Shown in pieces: positions 29,093 to 40,190 of a stretch of DNA of 64,000 nucleotides. A model generated the notes under the pieces. That model searched no databases and was not told the origin of the DNA. It was given only the letters and a program-made list of their open reading frames with translations. The position numbers were made by a program, and so were the translations under genes. This DNA is from Sequoia sempervirens (lineage: Eukaryota > Streptophyta > Pinopsida > Cupressales > Cupressaceae): contig VDFB02262721.1 of the NCBI GenBank assembly GCA_007258455.2, forward strand, positions 116,529 through 180,528. The letters run 5' to 3'. Within the stretch, counting starts at the first letter, position 1, and every line of letters begins with the position of its first letter.

Positions 29093-29314
29093 AGTATTTA
29101 ATGTAATATTAATGGTCATCTTAGCTTTAGTTAGTTGTAAGTAACTTTTGTTTTCACTTTAGTTGTTTTAGCATCTTTCAGCTTTCTGCTTTAGTTTGCT
29201 TCTGTTAATGATGGTTTCTTTTTAGAAACATTGTCCTGTTTTGTTTTATTTAAGGAGCTTTCATCTCCTTTGTAAATAACGAATAACGAATATCGAATAT
29301 CAATTATCATTTCA
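29087..29314 (+). repeat. Copia E 3' LTR
   Basis: 228 bp, partner of 24689-24909. Its first six bases, TATTAA, give the last Tyr codon and the stop of pol. Confidence 0.9.
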
Positions 29315-30254
29315 AATTAATGAATTTCAACATGAATCAAATAGAATCAATTGGGACATAATCCATCAAAAGCCATAACTAACATTTTATAGTAATCACA
29401 AAATCCAAACAAAACACCTATCACAATTTAACAATTATCTCGAGTTTTAATAAGGTTTTTACAAGCAAAATTAATAATTATTTAATTGAGCCTATTGGGT
29501 TTACTACAAGTCACACAAAATGCATAAACAGAGATCTACAAAAGTTGTAATCTTTGTTTGAATTATCTAAGATTAGTGATTCAATGCAAACTAAAAGATC
29601 AAAGTTTAACTTTTTGTCACTAAAATTTAAAAACAATCAGTAGTAAAGGCAAGGATTTTCCTTCCGTTTTTTCATATTTCAATCACACAAAGCATAGAAG
29701 CAAAGGATACATAGAGGGGCAATCCCAATTAACATTATAAGTTAATTTATTTAAGTATTTATGTAAAATTTGAATTAAAAAATAAAACGGCTATAGGATT
29801 TCTGATTTTCCTTTCATTTTTCCTGCTTCAAATTGCATGAGGTGCAGAATTAGAGGATATGTGAAAGTTCAATCTATTTTATGTTATAAAAAGAAGCTAT
29901 CTATTTTATTTAATACTTATGCAAATAAAAAGAACAACTATCTAGCTTTAACTTTGAACTTATGAAGTAAAAGCCCTAAACTAAAAAAGTGGAAAGAAAT
30001 TTGGAAACAAAGCTATCAATTTTTATTTTTTTAAAAAACATTTATGAAAACCTTAAACCCTAAAACAACTATGTAGATTGAACTTTGAAGTAAATGCCTG
30101 AAAATAGGAAAATATTCAACAAACAAAAAGGTATTAAATAAAGAAACAAAAAAATAAAAGAAACAAGAAAGTGGGAAATAGATGATTTGAAACATATCTC
30201 TTCCTCTTGCTCTTGGTTTTGCAATTAGTGATTTGAATTGAGCATGGGCAAGCA

Positions 30255-30262
30255 TATTTATA
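30255..30262 (-). promoter_or_regulatory. Possible TATA box of an unclassified promoter or LTR
   Basis: TATAAATA on the minus strand, preceded by AACCCTAAAAAC and followed by GCTTGCCCATGC. The context resembles the U3/R boundary of an LTR, but no partner LTR is in the window. Weak evidence. Confidence 0.3.
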
Positions 30263-31627
30263 GTTTTTAGGGTTAGGTTTTGGTTTATAGTTTTTGTTCC
30301 TTTTCTAATTTTTTAAAGTGATTGGAGTCTTTTAATATAGGTGTGGTGATGCCTTGCTGTCTTTGGGACAGTCGAGCGATGTTTGCATGCACCTTGTCAA
30401 TCCATGGGATGACAAGTCATCCTTGGACATTATCCTTAGATGGGAATGTCCAGAGGGACATCCCTTGCTTTGTAGGGCCGTCTCGGTGAGATTCCTCTCT
30501 AGGGGTGGTGCCTAGGTGGACACAACAAGGGGACGGTTTGGATTTCATCATCATCCAACCACCTTTGGGACATTGGAGGTCCTAGAAACTTTGCATTTAC
30601 CTTGAGGATGTGTTTGTGGGGAACACTATTAACAACCAATCCCTAGTCAATAGTCTTACAATATTAACTACTTTAGCATCATTAGTGAATTTTTTCTTAG
30701 TTGTCTTGACATTTGACTCCTGACGCAATTTGATAAGGAGATGTTGACAAGATGAATATATTGAGATGCAAGGGAGGACAATGAAATGCATTAGACAAAT
30801 GAATATTAGGGTTTTAGAGAGTTGCCTGAACAAAGAGACACAGTAAATCAGAATGTGAACTGAAGTATCCAAAGTTTTGAGTGGCATGAGGAAGGGTTGA
30901 TTCGACCATTAATCGATAATAGTTTGCTCATATACACCTTAATACCATCAATTGTCCTTGGGGAGCTATCAACCTTAGAACTAATGAGTGGGGATAGCTT
31001 AGGTTTGAACTGCACTAACCAATGAAAAAATAGAAGGAGAGCTCGACATCGCTGCTTCTAGTTCTTATCTCTCATCTCCCCAAGTAGACCAATAAAAAAT
31101 GGATTGGAGGGAATGCATATCTGTGCGGGTATGGTGGAATAAAAGGTACTTAAAGGCAATTTTAGGTCAAAAAGAGGCATACATGTGGTTTATACAAGAA
31201 TCTAATAGAAAGTTAATCAGAGTCATGTTCCTATAATTTGTCTACCCATCAGATAAAATAGTGCCATCCCTTTTCACACCATGTTTTTCTTTTTTCTTCT
31301 ACTCTTAGCTGTGTATTTTTGGTGGCTTGTCATGTCTCCACCAAAGTAGTAATCAACTCCCAATAATAAATAAAGAAATCACAGCATCTTCCTTAGGCCA
31401 ACCCTTCTAGTGTTATTGCCACCTTGTGGAAATTAAAAGAAATCAAATTTATTGAGGCCGACTCCTTTCAGGTTTGGGGCCCAAGTCATCTCTCCTTGAA
31501 TATGGAAAATAAATTTAAATTAATATCATATTTTGGTTGACCAACTTTGCCGCCAAAATCAAGACAAAGGTATTTATTTATAACTGAAATCAGCCAAGTA
31601 AAATTACTAATGATTTATCATTAAGGA

Positions 31628-31960
31628 GCAGCGATTATATCTAGTCAGTGAAATCTACTGAAAATTAGAAGTATATATAAATATGATCATCGCCCAAAAC
31701 TAACAAATGGAGGTGAGCGATTGATAAATTAATCAAAATAGTGATTATGTGACTAATATAAAGCAGCGATCCTAAATGTGTTGAGGGCAGTGATTACTAT
31801 TTGAAGAAGTAGTAATTTACATTAGTGAATGGAAAAGTAGCGATCAACATAATTGAAAGGAAAAACAGTGATTAATATTAGTGAAAGGAAGGCAGCAATT
31901 AATAAATAAAAAAGAGTACTTAGATTAGTCAATGTGAATCCAGCGATCAAGGTAAACAAA
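31628..31960. repeat. Degenerate repeats with GCAGCGATTAATATTAGTGAA core
   Basis: Ten or so diverged copies of a word like (G)CAGCGATTAATATTAGTGAAAGGAA spaced 25-45 bp apart. The GATTA/GATCA part and the AGTGAA part are the best kept. The origin is unknown; it could be a decayed minisatellite. Confidence 0.5.
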
Positions 31961-32229
31961 GGGTCATGCCTTTCCAAGAGGTTATCTCCTTTCTAAGAGA
32001 TACATCATTTCACTTAGACATGGAGATATATAAGGAAAATGAAATCATTTGCAAAGGATAGGAAGGAAGCAACAGAATGGAATATAATCAGATTTAAATG
32101 CAGATATGTGGAACAGCAAATAAGGACAGAAATAGGAGTAGTATTTCCTGAGCATAGCAACAGATACATTAATATGATATACTCAGATTTGAAAGAAGAA
32201 ATATGTGGGAAGAAGAAGTTGGCTCAAGG

Positions 32230-32256
32230 ATATATATATATATATATATATATATA
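32230..32256. repeat. TA dinucleotide microsatellite
   Basis: Uninterrupted AT/TA run of 27 bases. Confidence 0.95.
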
Positions 32257-32355
32257 CGGGTATGCAATAATGATGCTTGCAGCAATTATCGAGCCTTATA
32301 AGTAATTATGATTCCTTAATATAAATATGAATAATAGATTATTATTCATTAGATT

Positions 32356-32545
32356 TGTCATGGAAACAAGATGGTAAAAAATAATTGAATGTATTATTTA
32401 CAAAGAGGAATGTGCATATATAGTTTACAAAGACTCGATGATTCTAAAAAGAAACAATCGAACGAAGACAAAAAAAGTAGAAACATTCTAATATACAACA
32501 TGATACATTATTGACCATTAAAGAGATAATTTAATTATTCTAATA
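32356..32545 (-). repeat. Copia D 3' LTR
   Basis: 190 bp, TATTAGAAT... on the minus strand. The adjoining polypurine tract is one base shorter than in A, C and E, which shifts the pol end so that it reads on into the LTR. Confidence 0.88.
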
Positions 32546-35500
32546 CCCTCCTTTATGGTCAATCTGTCAACTACACCAAGATGCCCCCTGAATTTTACAA
32601 ACTTATCTAGATTGAGCAACTTGGTGAGAATATCTGCTGTCTGATCCTCTGTCGGAACATATGACAACTGAACTGATCCGTCTTCAACAAGTTTCCGAAT
32701 GAAGTGACAATGAGTTTCCACATGCTTGGTTCTTTCATGGAAGACTGGATTCTTGGCAAGTTTGAGAACTCCCTGATTATCATAGAACAAGGGAGTTAGA
32801 CCTGCTTGAGATATTTGCATATCCGCAAGCATCCGGCGATGCCAAACTGCCTCACAAGCTTCCTTAATTGCTCCCCGATACTTTGCTTCTGTCGAGGAGA
32901 GAGAGCCACTGCCTGCTGCTTCTTACTAATCCAAGTGATTGCAATAGATCCCAAATTGAAAACATACCCAGATGTTGATTTTCTGTCATCAACTAAACCT
33001 GCCCAATTTGAGTTTGTGAAACCAGAGAGTTTAGGATCGTGACTCCTAGTGTAAAGAAGTCCATGATTAGAAGTGCGCTTCACATAACGCAGCACACGCT
33101 TCGTTGCTACCCAATGATCAGCCTTGGGGGCTGTCATGAAGCGTGAAATGTAGCTCACTGCAAAACTAAGGTCAGGTCTAGTGGCAGTGAGATAGTTGAG
33201 GCTGCCCACTAGTTGCCTGAACAAGGATTCATCTACTACAAGTGAGTCTAATTTAGGTGACAACTTGAGCCCTTTTTCCATGGGTGTGGAGGCAGGTTTG
33301 CAATCCTGCATTCGAAATTTATCCAGTAGACTTCGAGCATATTTGGATTGGGAGATGAAGATACTGCTCTCAGTCTGCCAAACCTCAACACCTAAATAGT
33401 AATGCAAAAGTCCCAAATCTGTCATGTCAAATGTGCTGCACAAATCTTGTTTGATCTCAGCGATCAAATGTGCCGAGCTGCCAGTAATGATCAGGTCATC
33501 CACATAGACAACAAGAATAAGAATATCACTACCAGTATGTTTGACGTACAAATTAGAGTTAGATGGACTCCTCTGAAAGCCATGATCTGTGAGGTACTTG
33601 TCAATCTTGATGTACCAAGACCGAGGAGCCTGTTGTAGGCCATAGAGTGCTTTTACCAATCTGCACACCTTGTGTTCTTTATCGGCAACCTTGAATCTTG
33701 GAGGCTGTGTCATACAGACTTCTTCCTTCAACTCACCGTGAGGAAAGCACTCTTAACATCCATCTGATGGACTTTCCAAGCAAACTAGGTTGCTAAGGCA
33801 AGGACGAGCCAAATGGTACTCTCTTGGCTGTAGGAGCAAAAGTCTCCTCGTAGTCAATGCCTTCCTTCTGTGAGAACCCCCTAGCAACAAGATGAGCTTT
33901 GTACTTGTCAAGGGTTCCATTAACTTTGTATTTAACCTTATACACCCATTTGCAGCTAATGGGCTTCTTCCCTGGAGGAAGATCAGAAAGGACCCAAGTG
34001 TGATTCTTCTGAAGACTATGATATTCACTCCATAACCTTTTCCCACTCAGGAATTCCTTTTGCCTCTGAATATGTCTAAGGCTCATAAGCATTGTGAATG
34101 TTGGCCATGAGAGCAAAATTGACTGTATGATGCTTTTGCTCTTGTTTTCAGACGACCTACCCTCAATGAGTTCATCATCATGAAGATCGACAATAGTCTT
34201 AGCTCACCATTTAGGCCAGAGAGTAGAAGTGACAACATCGGATACAATAGGAGGAGTTGAAATTGGTAATGGATCTAGAACAGGTTCATCAAATGGAAGA
34301 TCAATATCATCCGGAGGAAAATTAGGTTGAGCATCATCAAAGATAGAATCTTCATTATCTCTCCCATTAGGTGGACCTAACGGAAGATAGACACCCAAAT
34401 TAGAAGCCTTCAAAGGCCGATCCTCAGAATGCTGCACAGACGAGGAAAGGTGAAAAGGTCCTTGTTCTTCATCAAAGACAATATCTCGATTGAAGATGAG
34501 ACGATCAGTGTCTACATCAATCAACCGGTAAGCTTTAGGATTGTCACTATACCCTGTGAACATAAGCTTTTGACTCTTGGAATCCAACTTTGAGCGCTTG
34601 GCATCTGGAATGCATACATATGCTAAAGAGACAAAGATTTTCAGATGACTGATCCTAGGTTGGTGACCAATCCAACCTTCCTTAGGAGTCTTCCCCTTAA
34701 CAGCGTGTGTAGGAGACAGATTAAGGAGATAGACAGCAGTAGATTGCTTTTGCCCAAAATTTATTAGGAACACTCCTGTGTTGTAACATGGAGCGGGCCA
34801 TCTCAATGATTGTACGATTGCGTCGCTCGACAACACCGTTTTGCTGGGGAGTGTAGGGTGTGGTTAACTGGCGTTTGATGCCATGGGTATCATAAAAGTT
34901 AGAGAAAGCAGTAGAACAAAATTCCCCCCCATTATCTGTCCTAAGAGTGATTATGCAACAACGAGACTCTTTTTCTACTAAGGCCTTAAACTTTTGAAAT
35001 GCAGTAAACACATCTGATTTCTGTCTAAGAAAGTACACCCACATTTTACGATTGAAATCATCAACAAAAAGCAAGAAATACCTGCAACCAGTAACAAAAG
35101 GTTTATTCATTGGCCCACATACATCAGCGTGAACCAACTACAGTACCTTAGAGGCTCGCCATGAGTCACCATCCGTGAACGGTGTCCTGTGTTGCTTCCC
35201 AGCCTAACAAGCTCCACAAACGCCATGATGCTGAGTCTGGATCTCAGGTAAACGGGCTACAAGTCCCTCTCGAGCTAGCCGAGAGAGATAGTGCACATTT
35301 AAGTGCCCATACCGCTGATGCCAAAGACTGGTAATAGCAGAATTTCTGGCTACCATGGCTAACTCCAGAGAATCACTTGTATCCACAAGTCTTTATAGAC
35401 CATGATCTTCAATACCAACAGCCACAGTGGTGCGAGTCCCGATCAACAATCGAACATTTGTGTGCATTGAATACCACATCCAACTGAGGAGAGTGCTGCA

Positions 35501-35641
35501 TGATCTGATTGATAGAGAGAAGGTTCAGTTCCATGCCAGGAACGTAGTACACATTGAGGAATATGAGATTCCTCCAACCAGATTGAATCTGTATAGTGCC
35601 CTTACTGACAACGGTATACTCTTCACCTCCTCCAAAAATAA
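32546..35641 (-). pseudogene. Copia D pol (broken)
   Basis: Integrase zinc region (H...H...GVCGAC, about 35210-35310) interrupted by a stop; core with [15 protein letters not shown] and VVERRNRT, so all three catalytic acids are present; connector rich in Asp/Pro; RT with KWVYKVKYKVNGTLDKYKAH, then the longest open stretch (32796-33731), which includes LVVYVDDLIITGSSAHL and RNase H motifs (DDRKSTSGYVFNLGS). At least five frame changes or stops, for example near 35200, 34750, 34190, 33780 and 32880. The C-terminal end reads LTIKEG and overruns into the LTR. Confidence 0.88.
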
Positions 35642-36631
35642 CTAAATCACTGAAGGGGGAGAAGTCTGTGAACCAATCACGTCGATGGGTGAAGTGTCAC
35701 AAAGTACCTGAACAATGTACCAGGCAAAGGACTTGACATGATCTGCAGGTCTTTTAGCCATAAAAACATAAAAGGCATATTCCTTTTTCTTAGTGTGCTC
35801 GGCAACATTCACTTTCTGCTGAGACCGTCCCTGCTTCTTCTGTTCAGAAGCCAAATGCTGACGACAATCCTTCTTCCTATGACCATATTTGTGGCAGTAA
35901 TTACATTGAATGTTCTTTTTCTCAAGGCTGCACAGAGGTTGACCTAAGCCTTTCTGCTGCGAAGGCTGACCTTTCCCTTTGTTCTTAGCCTGAGACTTAG
36001 CTGCAAAAGCTTGTTCTGTAGAGGATGATGAGGCACTACTACCAAATTGTTGTTTCCAGCGTTCTTGCTGCAAGAGGATGGTACAAAGCTCTGGAAACTT
36101 TAGATCAACATTAGTCGATGTAATGTTTAGGGTTTCAACAAGGTGCTTATAAGACTTCGGTAGATTTTTCAAGGTGATTACTACCATGTATTCTTCCTCC
36201 ATCTTCCGACCAATCGCCTCCAACTGATCACAAATGTCTTGAATCTTTGTCAGATGCTCTTGTAAGGACATTCTCTCATCCATCATGATGGAGAATAGCT
36301 GGTTTTTCAGAAAGAATGCACGACTCTTGTCGGAGGTCTCATGCAAGGTTTTCAAGTGCTCCAAAATCTCGTCAACGGATTTGCTGGATGGAACTTGTGG
36401 AAGCTGATAATCAGCAACTGAAAGTTTAATGAGCATCACCGCTTCACGATTGTGCTCGTCAAAATTTTCTTGGTCTTTACCCGCTGTTGTGGGACGAGTG
36501 GCATTGCCGAGAATAATTTGATCAAGGCAACGATATTCGAAGATAGTTGCCATTCGCTGCTTCCAGGTATTGTAATTTCTGCCATTGAAATGTTGATTGC
36601 TTTCCAACATAATGTTGGTCAAACTTGCCAT
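35642..36631 (-). pseudogene. Copia D gag and protease start
   Basis: UBN2-type gag open for about 330 codons from M-A-S-L-T-N-I-M. NYNTWKQRMATIFEYRC, LHETSDKSRAFFLKNQLFS and LKNLPKSYKHLVETLNIT are conserved. The knuckle CNYCHKYGHRKKDC (about 35880) is intact CCHC. The frame breaks in the protease active site near 35715, where a one-base deletion destroys the catalytic Asp and the next codons are out of frame. An in-frame ATG lies 29 codons upstream in the leader, but the M-A-S-L start is shared with Copia A and C. Confidence 0.88.
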
Positions 36632-37509
36632 CTTTCGTGCTTTTCGAGGCACAAAAAACGAGATATACAATAGAGGTTTAAAAAGCTGAATGCACGAGAT
36701 CCAAGACACAAATTCCAATGCACTTCAACTAGAGGCAGTTTCAGACACAAAAACCAAGGCAAACTCGGTTGCACAAATCCCAAAGCATGGATTTCCAGGC
36801 ACCCAAAAAATTCTGACGACTACCCAGAAATCGTCTCGAAAATCCCAACAAGAATTTGTTGTCAAAAAAAAAATCGGCTGGAAACAAAGTATTTATTGCA
36901 AAACCCTAGCTGGCAAAATGCAAGTCATGGGCTTTTTTTTGCAAAAAACACTAGGAGTGACAAAAATCTTCTTAGGAAACACAACAGGAGTTGGAAACCA
37001 CATTCAAAATCACGTGCACAGAAAATGCGTCAGAAAACGCACCCAGCAATCAGAGGAATGTGCAGGAACAGAGTCGTGCGTCTTCAGAAAATGCAGACTA
37101 AGTCGCGATTAGAAGAATAAACAAACAAGACCAGAGGGTTTGCACAAATTGCGACTAGGAAATAAGCAGAACCGCGCCTAGAAATGCAGAGAAAAATGTG
37201 TCCAAATGTGGCTAAAAAATCGCATCTAACGGAGAAACAAAAAGAAATGCGCCTCAGATTTGCATTTAATAGAAACACGACCAGAAAGAATGATTTTGCG
37301 TGCCTAGAAGAGTGCGGAATCACGCCAGAAAAACGGGTCTCAAAACGCGATGACAAAGAACACCAAATCGCGGCCAAATACAGACAAAAATTGTGGCCAA
37401 AGAGTTAAAAAAAACACGTGCCTAGAATGGGAGACAAAAGATGCGATTTTAAAACTTAGACGATTTTGTTTTGTTTAAAACTCATGAATGGTGCCCATAA
37501 ACGATTCGT

Positions 37510-37521
37510 GCTCTGATACCA
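37510..37521 (-). other. Copia D primer-binding site
   Basis: TGGTATCAGAGC on the minus strand, a perfect 12-base initiator-Met-type site directly against the 5' LTR. Confidence 0.9.
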
Positions 37522-37712
37522 TGTGACGAAAACAAGATGGTAAAAAATAATTGAATGTATTATTTACAAAGAGGAATGTATAGATATAGTTTACAAAGAC
37601 TCGATGTTTCTAAAAAGAAATGATCGAACAAAGACAAAAATAATAGAAACATGTCAATATACAACATGATAGATTATTGACCATCAAAGAGATAATTTTA
37701 ATTATTCTAATA
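37522..37712 (-). repeat. Copia D 5' LTR
   Basis: 191 bp, partner of 32356-32545 with roughly 18 differences and one single-base indel by eye. Confidence 0.9.
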
Positions 37713-38026
37713 TGATTTTCTTTAAGCAATCATATGTAGGGTTGGCAAGCAATATCTTTTGAATATAAAAGACAGATCGAACAACAAGGCAATTGGAGCA
37801 TATCAAGCATAATTATCTGTACTCAACAGACAAGGGTAGAAGTCCGCATTTGTTAATATGTTTGCATCTTAGAATATAGCAGTCTTATATTTTATTAAGT
37901 ATTGTGGTATGCTCTATCATGATTATTGTGTATAATGATATATTTATTATTCAATAATCTCTATGAATCTGGATATATTTAGTTTTTGTAATTCTCTTCA
38001 AGCAACCATGAGGAGTGGGGGAAATA
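37713..38026. other. Short gap between Copia D and element B
   Basis: 314 bp of AT-rich sequence with no coding content. It ends in AGGAGTGGGGGAAATA just before the LTR of B. This purine run looks like a polypurine tract but is more simply the insertion flank. Confidence 0.5.
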
Positions 38027-40023
38027 TGTGATGTCCCCATTTTTAGCACTACGCTTTCCAGTGACTGTTAGCCTATCCTCGGATGCTCGTAGGCTAGTCA
38101 GATGCAAAATTAGGGTTTCCTATTTTATAGGAGGATACATTGGCAGTTTTGGAGGCTTTCATATTGGAGTTTTGTGGTTTGGATTTTGGATTCCTACTGG
38201 GATTTCAGAGAGCTTCGCAGTGGTGTGACATGCAACTGAAACAGGTAAATTTTTTGGACTTACTAATTTTAGTAAGTTATGATGGCTGCTCAGAATGTGG
38301 TTAAAATGCATTTGGAGTCACTATTTTTAGCAATATGCTATTTATAGTAAGTGCTATTGAGCAATGCTATTTTTAGCAGGCCAGTTCATAGGCTATTTCT
38401 GGCAAGTCAGCTTGAGCAGTTGGTCTCTAGCTTTTGAGGTGCTTATTTTGGCAAGTTTAATATTTGATGAAATAATATTTTAAGTGAAATATTGCTAAGG
38501 CATGGTGGACGCCTAGATGGAGAGATAAGCGATTTCATATTTGGTGAAAATAATGTTTTAAGCGAAATTATTGGCTAAGGTTAAGTGGACGCCTAGCTTG
38601 GAAAATAATTGAGTTTTATAAAGTATTTCACTTAAGTATATTGGGACACCAATGTTGAGATATATTTGCATTTTATGAAGTATTATTCCTCATGTGCTTT
38701 TGGATGCCTATGTGAAGGAGGTTAATGAAATTCAAATGCAGTTTGTTCAAGGTGAATGTGAATTTGAGTTGGGCGCCCTAATTGGAGGGAGTTGAATTTG
38801 AATTTGTGGGAGAAAAGGTTATAAATAAGAGTGCTGGGCTTCATTGTTGGTCTCCATGAAGAAAATATAACGAAGTGTTGTCGAAATGGTGACTCTCTTG
38901 CTTCGAGGAATGCATACCTCCTAGCCATCTTGGTTTCTTGCTTGAAATATAGCAACTAGCTAAGAGAAAAGGCTGTTCTTTACACTGAAGAACAGATGGT
39001 GCTTATTGTGATAAAGATGTTTGAAGTTTTCTGAAGTTCTTTTGATGTTTTTGTCATTTTACAGGTTGCTGGTTTTGTCTTGGTTGTAGGTTGTTTTCGC
39101 TCATCATTAGGTGAATTTTTGATGGTTCTGGGCATTGTTCCTATGCATTTGTCTACCTTGGGCACCTCCTTTTGCTAAGTTGCAGATTTTTTGGGAGTGT
39201 CTTCAATTTTATCTTGTAGGTCGCTCCTCTTGAAGGCCGTACCATGCCTGTCAATGCCTTGGAATGTGTGCATTAAATATTGGGAGGTGTTTGCAGCTGT
39301 TCCTTTGTCTAGACTTGGGCGCCTTCTTCCTAGTTTTCATTTGGAACTTGTTTCATGTCAATCATAGGAGTATTGATGGAGTTAGGAGCATTTTGGAGTG
39401 TTTCATGCTTGCTGGTCTGAGTTTAGTGCTTGTTGGTTTTGTATATTAGATTGTAGAAGTTTTGGTTTTGGGTTGGTTTTCATAATTGGGAGTCTTATGA
39501 AGTTTGGAGAAACATATAATATCATTTGCAGCAACTTGGACAGCCATAACACTTGGCTTTTTGCAGATTATATTTCATATTGTAATGCTGAATCAGTAGT
39601 ACTGATCAACTCCTTTACATTTCTGCAAATCACTATTGTATTCCCACTATTAGTGGAAGAGGGCAAGCCTCGCCGCCTTATTTACTTTCTTGCATAAGCA
39701 TTTTCATTCCCACTATTTGGTGGAAGAGACAGGCCTCGCCGTCTTTACTTTCAGTACTTGCATTTCTCATCTTGTTGATCGGCTGAGCCGTTGAACTACT
39801 CTCGTTGAATAAGTGGTTGAGTTGCATAGCATTGTAATTTCCAGCTTTTCAGTTATTTGCTAACAATCCCCGATGCCATATGCTATCACCTCGCCCGTCA
39901 TTGGGATCTTGGTGAACATTCTTGGTATAGGGTTACATTTCAGTGTTGGTTTTGGTTTTGATAGCGCTGATGGGTGAAGTTGTTGATGTGAAAATTGAAA
40001 AAAATTGTAAGGGGGAAATATCA
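38027..40023 (+). repeat. Element B 5' LTR
   Basis: About 2.0 kb, TGTGATGTCCCC...GAAATATCA. Positions 38027-38441 match 43930-44194 plus 55551-55715. It carries the imperfect palindrome ACTTACTAATTTTAGTAAGT, several TATTTTTAGC words and repeated GTGGACGCCTAG segments near 38510 and 38590. The right boundary is set by the primer site, one base after the terminal CA. Confidence 0.85.
38820..38827 (+). promoter_or_regulatory. TATA box in element B LTR
   Basis: TATAAATA followed by AGAGTGCTGGGC, mid-LTR, matching the placement in the related solo LTR at 17169-17176. Likely the U3/R promoter. Confidence 0.5.
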
Positions 40024-40024
40024 G

Positions 40025-40036
40025 TGGTATCACAGC
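40025..40036 (+). other. Element B primer-binding site
   Basis: TGGTATCACAGC, one mismatch from the initiator-Met-type site, one base after the LTR. Confidence 0.85.
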
Positions 40037-40190
40037 TGGTGATCTTGCCATCCTGTTGGTTAACACTTGTTGCAAGTTCTCAGTTGCATGATAGAGTTTA
40101 AGAGACTTCATATCTCTTTGCATGTTGGTGACCAACACCTGCATGTCCATTACCTTTCTTCTTTGACGGATATTGAGGCGGAAGGGTAAG

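Larger units (their letters stand above)
24689..29314 (+). mobile_element. Copia-type LTR retrotransposon E, gag deleted
   Basis: Plus-strand element of 4.6 kb: LTR 24689-24909, primer site, 840-nt leader, protease, integrase, RT, RNase H, polypurine tract, LTR 29087-29314. The LTRs are about 95% identical by eye plus a 7-bp indel. Flanks AATTT (24684-24688) and AATTA (29315-29319) make a 4/5 target duplication. Compared with A, C and D there is no gag or zinc knuckle: a start codon at 25764 runs straight into the protease region. Confidence 0.9.
29315..32355. other. 3-kb gap between Copia E and Copia D
   Basis: No coding domain recognised. The GC-richer stretch 30320-30600 followed on the minus strand by a TATA-like word at 30255-30262 could be an old LTR read leftwards, but no paired copy or ends were found. 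A degenerate repeat field lies at 31628-31960 and a TA microsatellite at 32230-32256. Confidence 0.5.
32356..37712 (-). mobile_element. Copia-type LTR retrotransposon D
   Basis: Minus-strand element of 5.36 kb with LTRs 32356-32545 and 37522-37712 (about 90% identical by eye), primer site 37510-37521 and polypurine tract at 32546 onward. Flanks AGATT (32351-32355) and TGATT (37713-37717) make a 4/5 target duplication. Its polyprotein is close to that of Copia C and A. It is older than C judging by LTR divergence, and its coding region is broken in many places. Confidence 0.92.

Noticed and set aside
32230..32256. TA run as a possible promoter or CRISPR-like array
   Set aside because: Plain dinucleotide microsatellite; no spacer-repeat structure anywhere in the window.
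38011..38026. Purine run AGTGGGGGAAATA before element B as a polypurine tract of another element
   Set aside because: The primer site after 40023 shows that 38027-40023 is a 5' LTR, so the run is more simply insertion flank; it also resembles the LTR's own 3' end.
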